A stretch of DNA of 58,433 bases from an uncultured Prevotellaceae bacterium (GCA_902776545.1 CACYQO010000019.1:1-58433), one strand, 5' to 3'; shown: positions 35,686 through 45,531, counted from the first letter of the stretch. The notes: generated by a model from the sequence alone, not told the origin. Translations and numbers: made by a program.

Positions 35686-37035
35686 TCATTTGATTGTCGT
35701 TTCTTCGAGGAACGTCTCAAACTGGCTCTGGTAGCCATTGAACACGTTGATGTCCACATTGCCATGGATGCCAGCCACATGACCGTCAGAACACAGTTGC
35801 CAGTAAGTCAGCTTCACGTCGGGCTTATACTCGCTGTATCTGGCTATCCACACGCCGTAGTCGCGTTTCAGGTCGGTCTGTTTCGAGAGGTGTTTGTTCA
35901 CGAACATCTGGTTTACGTAGAGGATAGGCTTCACGCCACAATATCGCTTCACCATCTTCAACCACGTACGTATTTGCGCGAACAATTCCTCTTCTCCGCC
36001 CATTATCTTTATCTGTGCGTCCGTAGGCTCCACGTCGAGCACGGGAGGCAGGTCGCCGCTCCGGAACAGCGTGTTGCGGATAAACCATTGCGCCTGTTGT
36101 GCCCCGCTGCTGCGTATCGACCAGAAGTGGTAGGCGCCTGTGCGGATGCCGTGTTTGCGGGCCTCGGTATAGTCTTTCAGATAGAAACGGTTACGGATGG
36201 TCGTGCCCTCCGTCGATTTGATATAGACGAACGACACGGGATAGTCTACCGTTCCGCTGACGTTCTGACTGCCCCGCTTGCCCACGCTGGTGATGCGCAG
36301 CTTGTCCCACAGGATGGGTAGTGGCCTCCGTCCCCTGCTGTGCTGGTATTTGGCGATGTCGATGCCGTAGATGCGTTCCGTGGTGTAAAGCATCCGTTCA
36401 CCCATAAACCGGTCGTTCTTCCAGATACCCACCCGCAGGTTCATCTCATCCTCGGCATTGGTCTCTGCCGCCAGTCCGAAGCCGTTGCGACGACCGTTAG
36501 CCCAATGACCTTCGTAATAGCCTTTACCGTCGGTACTGGTATAGGCACCGTGTCCTTCAGGCTTTTCCTTATGGAAGTCGCCCGTATAGTTGCCCGTAGA
36601 GTCCACTCTGATACCCGTCGTGAGTGAGTCGTTGCGACAGGTTCCCACCACCGTGCGCCCCAACGAATCGAGCGCGAGGGCAGTCCCCTCCCGGCGATGA
36701 CCTTTCCACCGTCCGACGTTCCACACAGACACATGCTTGTCAATACTCACCTGATGGCGCTTGCCGCCCGCAAAGGCGACCACCATCTCATATCCCTCGT
36801 CCTGCATATTGTGCCGCTCCATGTAGTAGCCGATTTCTTTGTTGATTTCGAGGTTCTTCGGTGGTGCGGTGGTGCGGTGGTGCGGGGGTACGAGATTACT
36901 TCTTGCGCAGAGTCTATTCTCGCACCCCCGTACCTCCGTACCTTCGTGCCCCCGAAACTCTATTCTACCCATCCACAGCGAGGCTGAGAGGAGTGCAGCT
37001 AAGGGAAATAATATGCTGAATAATATCTTTTTCAT
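35686..37035 (-). CDS. GH25 lysozyme with MORN-like repeats
   Basis: 449 aa from ATG 37035 (MKKILFSILFPLAALLSASL signal peptide). The longer frame to 37110 would cross the -7 box at 37048-37055. The middle (about residues 130-215) has MORN-like repeats (YTGDFHKEKPEGHGAYTSTD, YYEGHWANGRRNGFGLA). The C-terminal part is a GH25 muramidase: YGIDIAKYQHSRG (catalytic Asp region), FVYIKSTEGTTIRN, RTGAYHFWS, LPPVLDVEPTD (DxE) and YWQLCSDGHVAGIHGNVDIN. It likely trims peptidoglycan in the periplasm or outside. A palindromic C-rich repeat is translated near the N-terminus (36860-36957). Confidence 0.9.
   Translation of the reverse strand: MKKILFSILFPLAALLSASLWMGRIEFRGHEGTEVRGCENRLCARSNLVPPHHRTTAPPKNLEINKEIGYYMERHNMQDEGYEMVVAFAGGKRHQVSIDKHVSVWNVGRWKGHRREGTALALDSLGRTVVGTCRNDSLTTGIRVDSTGNYTGDFHKEKPEGHGAYTSTDGKGYYEGHWANGRRNGFGLAAETNAEDEMNLRVGIWKNDRFMGERMLYTTERIYGIDIAKYQHSRGRRPLPILWDKLRITSVGKRGSQNVSGTVDYPVSFVYIKSTEGTTIRNRFYLKDYTEARKHGIRTGAYHFWSIRSSGAQQAQWFIRNTLFRSGDLPPVLDVEPTDAQIKIMGGEEELFAQIRTWLKMVKRYCGVKPILYVNQMFVNKHLSKQTDLKRDYGVWIARYSEYKPDVKLTYWQLCSDGHVAGIHGNVDINVFNGYQSQFETFLEETTIK
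36860..36957. repeat. inverted GGTGGTGCGG / CGTACCTCCGTACC repeat inside the lysozyme gene
   Basis: GGTGGTGCGGTGGTGCGGTG plus GGGGGTACGAG on the left and CTCGCACCCCCGTACCTCCG on the right form an in-frame inverted repeat coding for HEGTEVRG...PPHHRTTAPP. Confidence 0.65.
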
Positions 37036-37047
37036 TTTTTTATGGCG

Positions 37048-37085
37048 CAAAGTTAGGCAATTCTCCTTAAAAAATCGTATATTTG
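37048..37085. promoter_or_regulatory. divergent -7 boxes (lysozyme / alcohol dehydrogenase)
   Basis: TAACTTTG on the minus strand (37048-37055) and TATATTTG on the plus strand (37078-37085), only 22 bases apart, so the two promoters must share DNA. Confidence 0.55.
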
Positions 37086-37115
37086 CAGCAGAATTATTCT
37101 TTAAACGCAAAAATC

Positions 37116-38303
37116 ATGATGAAGGACTTCAATTTCTATGCCCCTACGCGGGTGGTGTTCGGACGTGAGTCGGAGGCTAAGCTTCCGGAGTTGATCAGAC
37201 AGTATGGCGGTACGAAGGTGCTCATCCACTACGGTGGTGGCAGCGCCCGTCGCTACGGACTTCTCGACCGTGTGGAACAGATGCTCCACGAGGCCGATAT
37301 CGACTTTGTGGAGTTGGGTGGGGTAGTGCCCAATCCCCTGCTGTCGAAGGTGAAGGAGGGCATCGGCCTCTGCTGCCGTGAGGATGTCGACTTCATCCTC
37401 GCCGTGGGTGGCGGATCGGTCATCGACTCTTCGAAGGCCATTGCCTACGGCGTACCCTATGAGGGTGACGTGTGGGATTTCTGGGACGGCAAGGCCGTGC
37501 CTCAGGCATCCCTGCCCGTGGGTGTCATCCTGACCATCCCCGCCGCCGGTTCCGAGATGTCGTCGAGCACCGTCATCACCCAGGACGAGGGCATGCTCAA
37601 GCGCGGCTTCAACAGCGACATCTGCCGTTGTAAGTTCGCCATCATGAACCCCGAGCGCACCTACACGCTGCCGCCTTATCAGACCGCCGCCGGTGCCACC
37701 GACATCATGATGCACACGATGGAGCGCTACTTCTCGAAGTACGAGGATGCCACGCTCACCGACGCCATCGCCGAGGCCCTGCTGCGCACGGTGAAAGATG
37801 CCGTCTTCGTGGTCCTGAAGAATCCTGAGGACTACCGCAACCGTGCCAACATCATGTGGGCCAGTTCCCTGTCGCACAACGACCTCACGGAGTGCGGCAC
37901 GGAGAAAGACTTTGCCGTCCATAAGCTCGAACACGAGCTCAGCGGACTCTTCGGTGTCACCCACGGTGCCGGACTGGCAGCCATCTGGGGTTCCTGGGCG
38001 CGTTACGTGATGGACAAACATCTGAATCGCTTCGTGCAGTTCGCCGTCAACGTGATGGGTGTCACCAACGACTTCTCCGATCCCCGTGCCACGGCCCTGC
38101 GCGGTATCGAGGCCATCGAGCGCTTCTTCCAGCAGATCGGCATGCCCACGAGCATTCCCGCCCTCATCGGCCGCAAAGCCACCGACCAGGAAATCGAGAC
38201 ACTCGTTGCCAAGTGCAGTCGTGGCGGTAAGATGAACATCGGTGCGATGGAAATCCTCAAGCCCGCCGACATGACCGCCATCTACCGCCTCGCCAACGCC
38301 TGA
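37116..38303 (+). CDS. iron-containing alcohol dehydrogenase (YqhD/BDH-like)
   Basis: 395 aa from ATG 37116 (the longer frame from 37083 overlaps the -7 box). Group III dehydrogenase: FYAPTRVVFGRESEAKLPEL, nucleotide loop ILAVGGGSVIDSSKAIAYG, AAGSEMSSSTVIT, metal ligands in ATDIMMHTMERYF and HKLEHELSGLFGVTHGAGLA. It reduces aldehydes with NADPH (butanol-dehydrogenase-like); the true substrate is unknown. Confidence 0.92.
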   Translation: MMKDFNFYAPTRVVFGRESEAKLPELIRQYGGTKVLIHYGGGSARRYGLLDRVEQMLHEADIDFVELGGVVPNPLLSKVKEGIGLCCREDVDFILAVGGGSVIDSSKAIAYGVPYEGDVWDFWDGKAVPQASLPVGVILTIPAAGSEMSSSTVITQDEGMLKRGFNSDICRCKFAIMNPERTYTLPPYQTAAGATDIMMHTMERYFSKYEDATLTDAIAEALLRTVKDAVFVVLKNPEDYRNRANIMWASSLSHNDLTECGTEKDFAVHKLEHELSGLFGVTHGAGLAAIWGSWARYVMDKHLNRFVQFAVNVMGVTNDFSDPRATALRGIEAIERFFQQIGMPTSIPALIGRKATDQEIETLVAKCSRGGKMNIGAMEILKPADMTAIYRLANA

Positions 38304-38361
38304 TTCACTTAATAAATCGGCAGGTTCGCTGAAAAAAGTTGCCGTTCACGCTCATTTGTCT

Positions 38362-38369
38362 TACCTTTG
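38362..38369 (+). promoter_or_regulatory. -7 box of the DUF4353 lipoprotein gene
   Basis: TACCTTTG followed by CACC, 24 bases before the ATG. Confidence 0.55.
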
Positions 38370-38392
38370 CACCAAAAATACAAATAAGACAA

Positions 38393-40177
38393 ATGAAAAT
38401 GAAGAATACGAATCAAATTATGCTGGCCGTCGCCACAGTGTTGACGATGGCAGCCTGTAACGCTGACGATAGCTGGTACAACGAGAAATGGACCGACACG
38501 ACGAGCACCACGGCGAGCGACGACGAAAACTCGCAGACCACCGCCTCGGCCGACGATGTCGTCAACGGCGTCTCCACCACCGGCGACGTCACCACGTTCT
38601 CCCTGGCATTCAACAAGAACGCCATAGCCGAGACCTACAGGGCCGACGCCGATGACGACGACTACCTCGAGAACACCGCCATCGAGCGCACCATCACCAT
38701 CACCTTCAGCACCACCGCCGACGCGACGGTCGAGGGCGACGACGATGGTATCGTCACCGTCAGCGGCAACGACGTCATTGCCACCAACACCGCAGGCGAG
38801 GTCATCCGCTACATCCTGACCGGCACCACCACCGACGGTTTCTTCAAGCTCTACTCCACGAAGAAACAGGCCATCGTGCTCAATGGCGTCAACATCACCA
38901 ACCCCGACGGCGCAGCCATCAACAACCAGAGCAAAAAGCGCACCTTCATTGTCCTCAACGACGGCTCGAAAAACTATCTTACAGATGGTGCTAACTACTC
39001 AGACGCGACCGCCGACGAGGACATGAAGGCCTGCTTCTTCAGCGAGGGCCAGCTCATCTTCAGCGGCTCAGGTTATCTCGAGGTCGACGCCAACTGCAAG
39101 GCCGGCATCCGTAGCGACGACTACGTGCGCACCCTGCCCAAGACCAATATCTTCGTCAATGCCTCCTCCGGCAACGGTATCCGCGGCAACGACGCCGTCA
39201 TCGTCTCGGGCGGTGTGATCAACATCAACATCACGGGAACCGCCGACAAGGGCATCTCCTCCGACGGCGAAGTGCGCATCGACGGCGGACGAACCACCAT
39301 CCTCACCAGCGGCGGCTACGAATACGACTCCGACGAGAGCGACTACACCGCCTGCTCCGGCATAAAGGCCGACAGCCTCGTCACCATCAATGGCGGCGAA
39401 CTGAACATCAAGTCCACCGGCATCGGCGGCAAGGGCATCAACTGCGACGACCAGATTGTCATAAACGACGGTGTCGTGCGCATCGTCACCACCGGCAAGC
39501 GGCAGAAAGACTCCAAGGGCAGCGTCTCGCCCAAGGGCATCAAGGCCGACGGCAACATCACCTTCAACGGCGGACAGACACAAGTGCGACTGGAAGGCTC
39601 AGGCGACGGCACCGAGGCCATCGAGAGCAAAAAAGAGATACACATCGAGGCAGGCACCGTGGAGTGCTACAGCTACGACGATGCCATCAACTCGGCAGGC
39701 AACCTCTATATCGACGGCGGCTACGTCTATGCCCGTGCTATGAACAACGACGGAATCGATGCAGCCGAGGGATACTCCGCATTCATCAACGGAGGCACGG
39801 TGATTGCCGTTGGCGGCGGCATGCAGGCTATATCTTCTTCATCCAAACAGGCCAGCATCGCCGTCAGCGCATCATTAGGCACCACCCTTGGTGTGCTCGA
39901 CGGCACCACCGCCATCCTCGGCTACACCACGCCCGCCAGCAACAGCGGCACGTCTCTGATGATCTCCTCGCCCGCGTTCAAGTCAGGCTCCGCCTACACC
40001 CTCCGCAGCGGCTGCACCCTCGACGGCGGCACCTCGTTCTACGGCCTCACCACGGGCTGCACCATCGGCTCCGGCTCGCAGAGTGTCGATGCCACCGCCT
40101 CCATCTCCGTCAGCGGTTCCATGGGTGGCATGGGCGGCGGCATGCCTGGTGGCGGCTTCCGTCCCGGCGGCTGGTAA
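38393..40177 (+). CDS. DUF4353-type carbohydrate-binding-like lipoprotein
   Basis: 594 aa from ATG 38393. Lipobox VLTMAAC (Cys about residue 20). A Thr/Ser/Asp-rich linker is followed by a right-handed beta-helix-like run of short repeats with GI.(S/A)D and INGG.(V/L) motifs (GIRSDDYVRT, GIRGNDAVIVSGGVININ, GISSDGEVRIDGG, GIKADSLVTINGGELNI, GINCDDQIVINDG), typical of DUF4353 proteins. The end is Gly/Met/Pro-rich (GGMGGGMPGGGFRPGGW). Probably an outer-surface protein; the ligand is unknown. Confidence 0.85.
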   Translation: MKMKNTNQIMLAVATVLTMAACNADDSWYNEKWTDTTSTTASDDENSQTTASADDVVNGVSTTGDVTTFSLAFNKNAIAETYRADADDDDYLENTAIERTITITFSTTADATVEGDDDGIVTVSGNDVIATNTAGEVIRYILTGTTTDGFFKLYSTKKQAIVLNGVNITNPDGAAINNQSKKRTFIVLNDGSKNYLTDGANYSDATADEDMKACFFSEGQLIFSGSGYLEVDANCKAGIRSDDYVRTLPKTNIFVNASSGNGIRGNDAVIVSGGVININITGTADKGISSDGEVRIDGGRTTILTSGGYEYDSDESDYTACSGIKADSLVTINGGELNIKSTGIGGKGINCDDQIVINDGVVRIVTTGKRQKDSKGSVSPKGIKADGNITFNGGQTQVRLEGSGDGTEAIESKKEIHIEAGTVECYSYDDAINSAGNLYIDGGYVYARAMNNDGIDAAEGYSAFINGGTVIAVGGGMQAISSSSKQASIAVSASLGTTLGVLDGTTAILGYTTPASNSGTSLMISSPAFKSGSAYTLRSGCTLDGGTSFYGLTTGCTIGSGSQSVDATASISVSGSMGGMGGGMPGGGFRPGGW

Positions 40178-40230
40178 ACAACTGCACAAACTTTTTTTGA
40201 GAAATATGACTTCATAAGCAGATTTTTTTG

Positions 40231-40238
40231 TACCTTTG
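40231..40238 (+). promoter_or_regulatory. -7 box of the serine hydrolase gene
   Basis: TACCTTTG followed by CAAGG, 22 bases before the ATG at 40261. Confidence 0.55.
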
Positions 40239-40260
40239 CAAGGTCTAAAAGAATTTGCTT

Positions 40261-41328
40261 ATGAAAATTAAACAGACTATCGTGATGGCCGTGATGCTGA
40301 TGGCATTGACGGCGTGTAAGAACAGCCAGACACAAGTGGCTGAGATCATTGACCTGCCCCGTGCAGAGACTCCCGACAGTGTAGCCCAGGCGATGGAAGG
40401 TTTCTTCCAGAAAGCCGCAACAGACTCTTTCGACGTCCACAGTGTGATGATTGTGAAAGACGGCCAGGTCATCTTCAGCCGTTGGCAGAGTGAAGGCGTG
40501 GATACTGTGCCGCATGTGCTCCATTCCGTCAGCAAGACCTTTACTGCTACGGCCGTCGGACTTGCCATCGCTGACGGCAAGATGGCATTGACGGACAAGG
40601 TGATCGACTTCTTCCCCGACAAACTTCCTGCCGAGGTCAGTGACAATCTGAAGGCCATGACCGTTCGTGACCTGCTCACGATGACGTGTGGTCACGATGA
40701 GGAACTTGCTACCCGTCGTGAAGGCGGAAACGTAGACTGGGTTGAGGCTTTCTTGGCTCATCCAGTCGTACATGAGCCTGGCACGTTCTACCTCTACAAC
40801 AGTCTCGGCACTTATATGCTTTCGGCCATCGTCCAGAAGGTGACGGGCGAGAAAGTTGTCGACTATCTGAACACGCGTCTCTTTGAACCGCTTCATATTG
40901 ACAAGCCGCATTGGGAAGAGAGTCCGCAGGGCATCAACACCGGTGGCTGGGGACTCTATCTGAAGACTGAGGATCTGGCTAAGATGGGACAGCTGTTGTT
41001 ACAGAAGGGTGAGTGGAACGGTCGTCAGATCATCCCCGCCGACTGGGTGGCAGAGATGTCGAAGAAGCAGGTGGATAGTGTCAACCCCGGCACACGTCTT
41101 GAGGATGCAGCTGCAAAGGGCATGACCACAGAGACCAGCGACTGGATGCAAGGTTATGGCTATCAGATGTGGCGTTGTCGTCCCGGTTGTTTCCGTGCTG
41201 ATGGAGCCAGAGGACAGTACATCATCGTCGTTCCCGACAAGAATGCCGTCATCGCCATCACCTCCAACGTGGCAGATCTCCAGGGCGAGCTCAATCTCGT
41301 CTGGGACAACATCTTGCCTGTGTTGTAA
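40261..41328 (+). CDS. beta-lactamase-family (class C/DD-peptidase-like) serine hydrolase lipoprotein
   Basis: 355 aa from ATG 40261 (an upstream TTG at 40255 is less likely). Signal with lipobox MLMALTAC. The nucleophile motif is HSVSKTFTA (S-x-x-K), the second motif is near FYLYNSLGTYML, and the YGYQMWRCRPGCFRADGARG region stands at the third position, where a HxG/KTG is usual. This is the COG1680 group, which includes esterases, peptidases and penicillin-binding-like proteins. Outer-surface or periplasmic; substrate unknown. Confidence 0.87.
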   Translation: MKIKQTIVMAVMLMALTACKNSQTQVAEIIDLPRAETPDSVAQAMEGFFQKAATDSFDVHSVMIVKDGQVIFSRWQSEGVDTVPHVLHSVSKTFTATAVGLAIADGKMALTDKVIDFFPDKLPAEVSDNLKAMTVRDLLTMTCGHDEELATRREGGNVDWVEAFLAHPVVHEPGTFYLYNSLGTYMLSAIVQKVTGEKVVDYLNTRLFEPLHIDKPHWEESPQGINTGGWGLYLKTEDLAKMGQLLLQKGEWNGRQIIPADWVAEMSKKQVDSVNPGTRLEDAAAKGMTTETSDWMQGYGYQMWRCRPGCFRADGARGQYIIVVPDKNAVIAITSNVADLQGELNLVWDNILPVL

Positions 41329-41386
41329 CCCTTGTTCTTTTCGCACAGAAGGGACAGTCCCTATTGTGCGATTTGGATAAAAAAAG

Positions 41387-41413
41387 AACCCACGGGAACA
41401 TGCCTCGTGGGTT
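41387..41413 (+). terminator. terminator after the serine hydrolase gene
   Basis: AACCCACG / CGTGGGTT stem (8 bp) followed by TTTT. A second hairpin, TCGCACA / TGTGCGA (41341-41347 / 41365-41371), precedes it. Confidence 0.75.
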
Positions 41414-41538
41414 TTTATTCAATAATCAATATTTCACTATTCCTTGTTTTATAAAAAAACAAATGCAATGCAATTTTGCAATATTGTGAAGATTAATAAA
41501 CGTCCCATAAGTCAGGACACCCTTCGCTATTTTACTTT

Positions 41539-44500
41539 TTATTCCATTGGCTTGATCATCGATTCGATGAAGGCAATTTCGTCATCTGTCAGGCCATACT
41601 TAGCATAGAGTTCCGCATCCGTCCATGGCTTGCTAAAGTCTTGGAGTGGGACAAATTCAAATACGGAGCTTGGATTATCTTGTGTTTTCTTTTTTATAAA
41701 CACTATGTAACGGAAGAACTTTGTTGACATGTAAGAAATAATGTTCTCACATTCTGCTTTTGTGAAGTTTTTGTTATAGCCAATCACTAGATATGTTTGA
41801 GAGCACACGCTGTTTGGCTCTCCATAGAAGGCTTTCCCAATAATCTGGTGCGGAAAGGCATCACCTCCATTGTATGCTTTCGATATATAGATTTTATGCA
41901 AATACATAGTTCTTTTATTTTTAGGAATATCACTTTCCTTAATCCATGCAAAACCTTTTGGATTCATTTGCTTGTTAAGATAGTACTTTATTGGGTGGTC
42001 CTCATCACTGTTGTTTACAAATCCCGTCCAACTTGTCGTTAGTAAGCCATCTTTATCAAAATAGTGTTGCGGACTAACATATGTGGAAAACGAGATTTTT
42101 GAAAAGTAATTTCCTTCAACAGCCTTGATCTTGTCTATGATATTTGTTGCAACAGTATCTCTTATTATGATTCCAGCTCCCAATGAGTTAAGGAAATCAT
42201 ATCTATGTGATACCACTCTATTCTGGTGAAGCGTATAATTGCATTTCCCATTGTAGTAGTAGCTGTATAGGAAATAATTAATACCTCCTTTTATTTCTAC
42301 CCCATTAAAACAATCAAGTGCATCATAATAGTCATGTATAGTAATGAGGTGATTGCAGTTGATCATATCGTCTACCCAACTTTCGGAAATACCTTGCCCG
42401 GTTTTTGTCATCCAGCGGCTTGGTGCTATCATTGAAATATACTTGGGATTCAGTTTTCGAGATATCTCTATGAACTGAGGATAAACAGCAGATGCGAAGG
42501 CACTATTTATTTTTGCTTTCTCTGTAGCCTGTATGTTTTGATACGGCGGATTGCCTACTATTGCGTCTAATTTCATATTTGTATTATTGCTTATTTTCCA
42601 GAAGTGCTTGCCGTCACGGAAGGTATTGACGACTGCCTCTGGGCGTTCTGAAATGTTCTTGATTAAATCTTTGTAGTATTGGGCATTAACCCTTGTATTG
42701 CGGAAACCTGCAAGTGTTCTCTTGGTGATGCTGCGTGCCATTGGGGTCTTACAGACCACAAGGATATTTTCTTCTATCGTAGCATCCCATAGGCTTTTGG
42801 CAAAACCGATACCAACCTCACCATATTTCTTTTTTGCTTCATCCACCCTACACCTATATATATTATAGGCCACATAGAGCGGATAAAGACCACTCTTTGA
42901 ATTGATTTCAAGGATATGAGCATCAGTACGGAATACATCTTTGGTTACTTGCGCTTGATCAACATATCGGGGTATGGACAGCATCTGTTTGAATTCCTCA
43001 TCATAGAAGCACCAGCCGCCTAAGCAGTCACTCATGTGCATATTCACCACCCGCCATGGCGTCAAGACTGTTTCCTTGTCAGGATTGCGGAAGGTGTTGA
43101 AGATGCTGGCGATACGCTCAATGCGTTCTTCAATGGTGAACTTATCAGCAGCACGGGCCATCTCTCGGATACGTTTGCCTGCCTCACGGAACACATCTGG
43201 CTCATAGTATTTCTTGAACTTCTCGAATACCTGTTTGGTCACATCCTTGGGCATAAACTCTTCCCAGGATTGAGCATCAATGAGATTGGCGAAGTTGTTA
43301 ATGGTGATCTCCTCATCCTCATTGCTCAGCTCTGCACCATAGATGAGCAGCGGCATGCGGATGGAGATGCCACGGAGAATGGAGATGGCATCCTTGCGCT
43401 GGGTATGTTTCTTCTTCAGTTCCTCCAGACGTTTCTGCTCTTCCGGTGTCAAGTCTTTCTTTTTCTTCTTTTCCAACTTCTCTTTTTCGGCATACTCCTC
43501 ATTGGTGAAGCCCTGATTGTTCACGTCGATGTTGCCAGTCTTTGCCATCGCTTTCGTTTTGCCGATGATGCCTTTCAGGTCTTCGAAGTCTTTCAGCTCA
43601 ACCTCAGTCAGTCTCAGCAGCTCGTCATTGTAGAGCGCACCATCCTCGAATCCGCATTGTACCACTTTTTCAATCTGAGCCTTCTTCAGTTGGCTCATCA
43701 TCTTGTTCACATCATAGGGTTTCATCTGTGACCCCTCGATGCTGATGATGGGACAGAAGTTCAGGAAGTCGCCTAATATCTTGCGGTCTTCTTCCGTCTG
43801 CTTGCCCACCTTGGCATTCACCTTTGCCGTTTCTGCCAATACCCTCAGAGTACGGTCTGGAGCAAAGTCGAAGGCATAGCACTGCTCCTTCATCCTTCCG
43901 TGACAAGTGAATGGTGTCTGCACACGGAAGATGGTCTGCATATACTGGGCTGCCGAGGTGCTGAACGATCCTGCCATCATGAATACGGCCGTCCAGGGCT
44001 TGATGCTCACACCTGTAGTCAGACGGCCACAACTCAACGTGATGGTATAGGTCTCGTCAGGATCTGGACCAATGGCATCATTCACCATTTTCAAGGCTTC
44101 TGCATTTTCCTCGTCCTCATCGCCATTGCCAGCCACATTGACAACTTTGAACAGACCAAAGACAGGATGTGCCTTCAGTTTGGCACTCAAAGCCCTGGCG
44201 GAAGCCACTCCGGGAACTACCCAGAGCGTATGACGGAAGATCCTACGGAAGGAGTCACAACTATAGGGATAGAGACTGTCCTTGTCATCCTTGCAAAGCA
44301 GGTCGAGAAAACGGTCTACATCTTTCTCATGCACCAACGAATCATCCTCTTTCGTGCGGAAGAACTCACGGAAGTTGAAAGCCTTCTCATCTTCCACGTA
44401 ATCACTCATCAGTGTTCCGAGGTCGTAGGTATAGATATTGATGGCTGGCAGAGATTCGTATGGGTTGGGGTCGCCCATGTGTGTCAAGTCCCATTCGGCT

Positions 44501-45522
44501 TTAGCTTTCTGCTCCATCACATAGTCCCAAGTGAATATTTCGTTTTCACTATAATCGTCTAAGAGATTGAAGGGTGTACCGGACAGGCGCAGGACTTTGG
44601 TATGTGGTTTCACTATTTCATTGACCACGTTCTTGCCTAATTCGGTCTGAGTGCCTTCGTGGGCCTCATCGACAATCAGGAAGTCCCATGCTGCATCGAA
44701 AATCTCACTGTTCTTTTCGAACTTGCCGCCTACCAGTTCTGAACCTCGCAGATCCTGCATGGATGCGAAGTAGACATACTTGTCACCCTTGGTTGCGAAC
44801 TGTTCGAGTTTCCCGAACAGTTCTCCTTTGTTCCTGGAACCGTAGTGGTAATCCTTGCGGTCGAAGAATATCTTGTTGAAGTCGTCAAACCATCCTTCGT
44901 CCACCACAGGACGATGGGTTAGAATCAGGGTACGTGTGAATTCCTCCTGCTTGACGACCTCCAAGGCTGACAATGTCTTTCCGAATCGCATCTTGGCATT
45001 CCAAAGCATCTGGTTGCTGCGTTTGAACTGCTTGATGGTCATCTCGATGGCCTTATTCTGTTCAGGCCGGAAGACGATGGGTGTCTGCTCTATGGTGATG
45101 TCACCAGGCTTCAGACTCGTTTGTCCGTTCTTGACAGCCTTGATGGCGTTCTTGGCTGTTTCCAAGTCACAGCAATACCATTCGTTGGCACCCTTGACGG
45201 TATCGAATACTTTCTTTCTGATGCCACTGCGCTCCAAGACGGTATGCACCTGCTTATCGTTGAACGAACAGACAGTACCACCTTTGATATAAATGGTCAG
45301 CTCCGTATGCAACAGCTGATAGGCAATGCCAGCCGTTTTTGTGTATTGGTCTATACGCTTACGGGCTGCCTCCTGCAGCAAAGGATCATTGGGAGCCAGA
45401 AGGTCGCCGTTGTCTTCCTCTAAGGTGGTTTCGCCAATCTTCAGGCAGTTCCTGTGCCACTCGTCGCCGATGGCGAAGATGTAGATGAGGCGCGACTTTA
45501 AAGATGATTCAAATGTAGCCAT
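41539..45522 (-). CDS. GIY-YIG / DEAD-like helicase / adenine methylase-half restriction-modification protein
   Basis: 1327 aa. Order as seen: an N-terminal GIY-YIG-like domain of T5orf172 type (LIYIFAIGDEW...LKIGET, later NEWYCCDLETAKNAIKA; about 1-130); a superfamily 2 helicase motor with AKMRFGKTLSALE (Walker A, about 180), FLIVDEAHEGTQT (DEAH, about 285), LRLSGTPFNLL and a C-lobe with TTGVSIKPWTAVFMM; a charged helical coupler (about 680-860); and a C-terminal adenine methyltransferase half with motif IV DAIVGNPPYQNI (about 992) and a probable target-recognition region. No AdoMet motif I is visible here; it appears in the upstream gene. This resembles single-chain type ISP or Eco57I-type enzymes, but split. 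It starts 9 bases after its partner. Confidence 0.8.
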   Translation of the reverse strand: MATFESSLKSRLIYIFAIGDEWHRNCLKIGETTLEEDNGDLLAPNDPLLQEAARKRIDQYTKTAGIAYQLLHTELTIYIKGGTVCSFNDKQVHTVLERSGIRKKVFDTVKGANEWYCCDLETAKNAIKAVKNGQTSLKPGDITIEQTPIVFRPEQNKAIEMTIKQFKRSNQMLWNAKMRFGKTLSALEVVKQEEFTRTLILTHRPVVDEGWFDDFNKIFFDRKDYHYGSRNKGELFGKLEQFATKGDKYVYFASMQDLRGSELVGGKFEKNSEIFDAAWDFLIVDEAHEGTQTELGKNVVNEIVKPHTKVLRLSGTPFNLLDDYSENEIFTWDYVMEQKAKAEWDLTHMGDPNPYESLPAINIYTYDLGTLMSDYVEDEKAFNFREFFRTKEDDSLVHEKDVDRFLDLLCKDDKDSLYPYSCDSFRRIFRHTLWVVPGVASARALSAKLKAHPVFGLFKVVNVAGNGDEDEENAEALKMVNDAIGPDPDETYTITLSCGRLTTGVSIKPWTAVFMMAGSFSTSAAQYMQTIFRVQTPFTCHGRMKEQCYAFDFAPDRTLRVLAETAKVNAKVGKQTEEDRKILGDFLNFCPIISIEGSQMKPYDVNKMMSQLKKAQIEKVVQCGFEDGALYNDELLRLTEVELKDFEDLKGIIGKTKAMAKTGNIDVNNQGFTNEEYAEKEKLEKKKKKDLTPEEQKRLEELKKKHTQRKDAISILRGISIRMPLLIYGAELSNEDEEITINNFANLIDAQSWEEFMPKDVTKQVFEKFKKYYEPDVFREAGKRIREMARAADKFTIEERIERIASIFNTFRNPDKETVLTPWRVVNMHMSDCLGGWCFYDEEFKQMLSIPRYVDQAQVTKDVFRTDAHILEINSKSGLYPLYVAYNIYRCRVDEAKKKYGEVGIGFAKSLWDATIEENILVVCKTPMARSITKRTLAGFRNTRVNAQYYKDLIKNISERPEAVVNTFRDGKHFWKISNNTNMKLDAIVGNPPYQNIQATEKAKINSAFASAVYPQFIEISRKLNPKYISMIAPSRWMTKTGQGISESWVDDMINCNHLITIHDYYDALDCFNGVEIKGGINYFLYSYYYNGKCNYTLHQNRVVSHRYDFLNSLGAGIIIRDTVATNIIDKIKAVEGNYFSKISFSTYVSPQHYFDKDGLLTTSWTGFVNNSDEDHPIKYYLNKQMNPKGFAWIKESDIPKNKRTMYLHKIYISKAYNGGDAFPHQIIGKAFYGEPNSVCSQTYLVIGYNKNFTKAECENIISYMSTKFFRYIVFIKKKTQDNPSSVFEFVPLQDFSKPWTDAELYAKYGLTDDEIAFIESMIKPME

Positions 45523-45531
45523 AGGTCTTCA

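Noticed and set aside
39664-40200. 178-codon Arg/His-rich plus-strand frame inside the DUF4353 gene
   Set aside because: Out-of-frame reading of a GC-rich repeat gene; no independent support.
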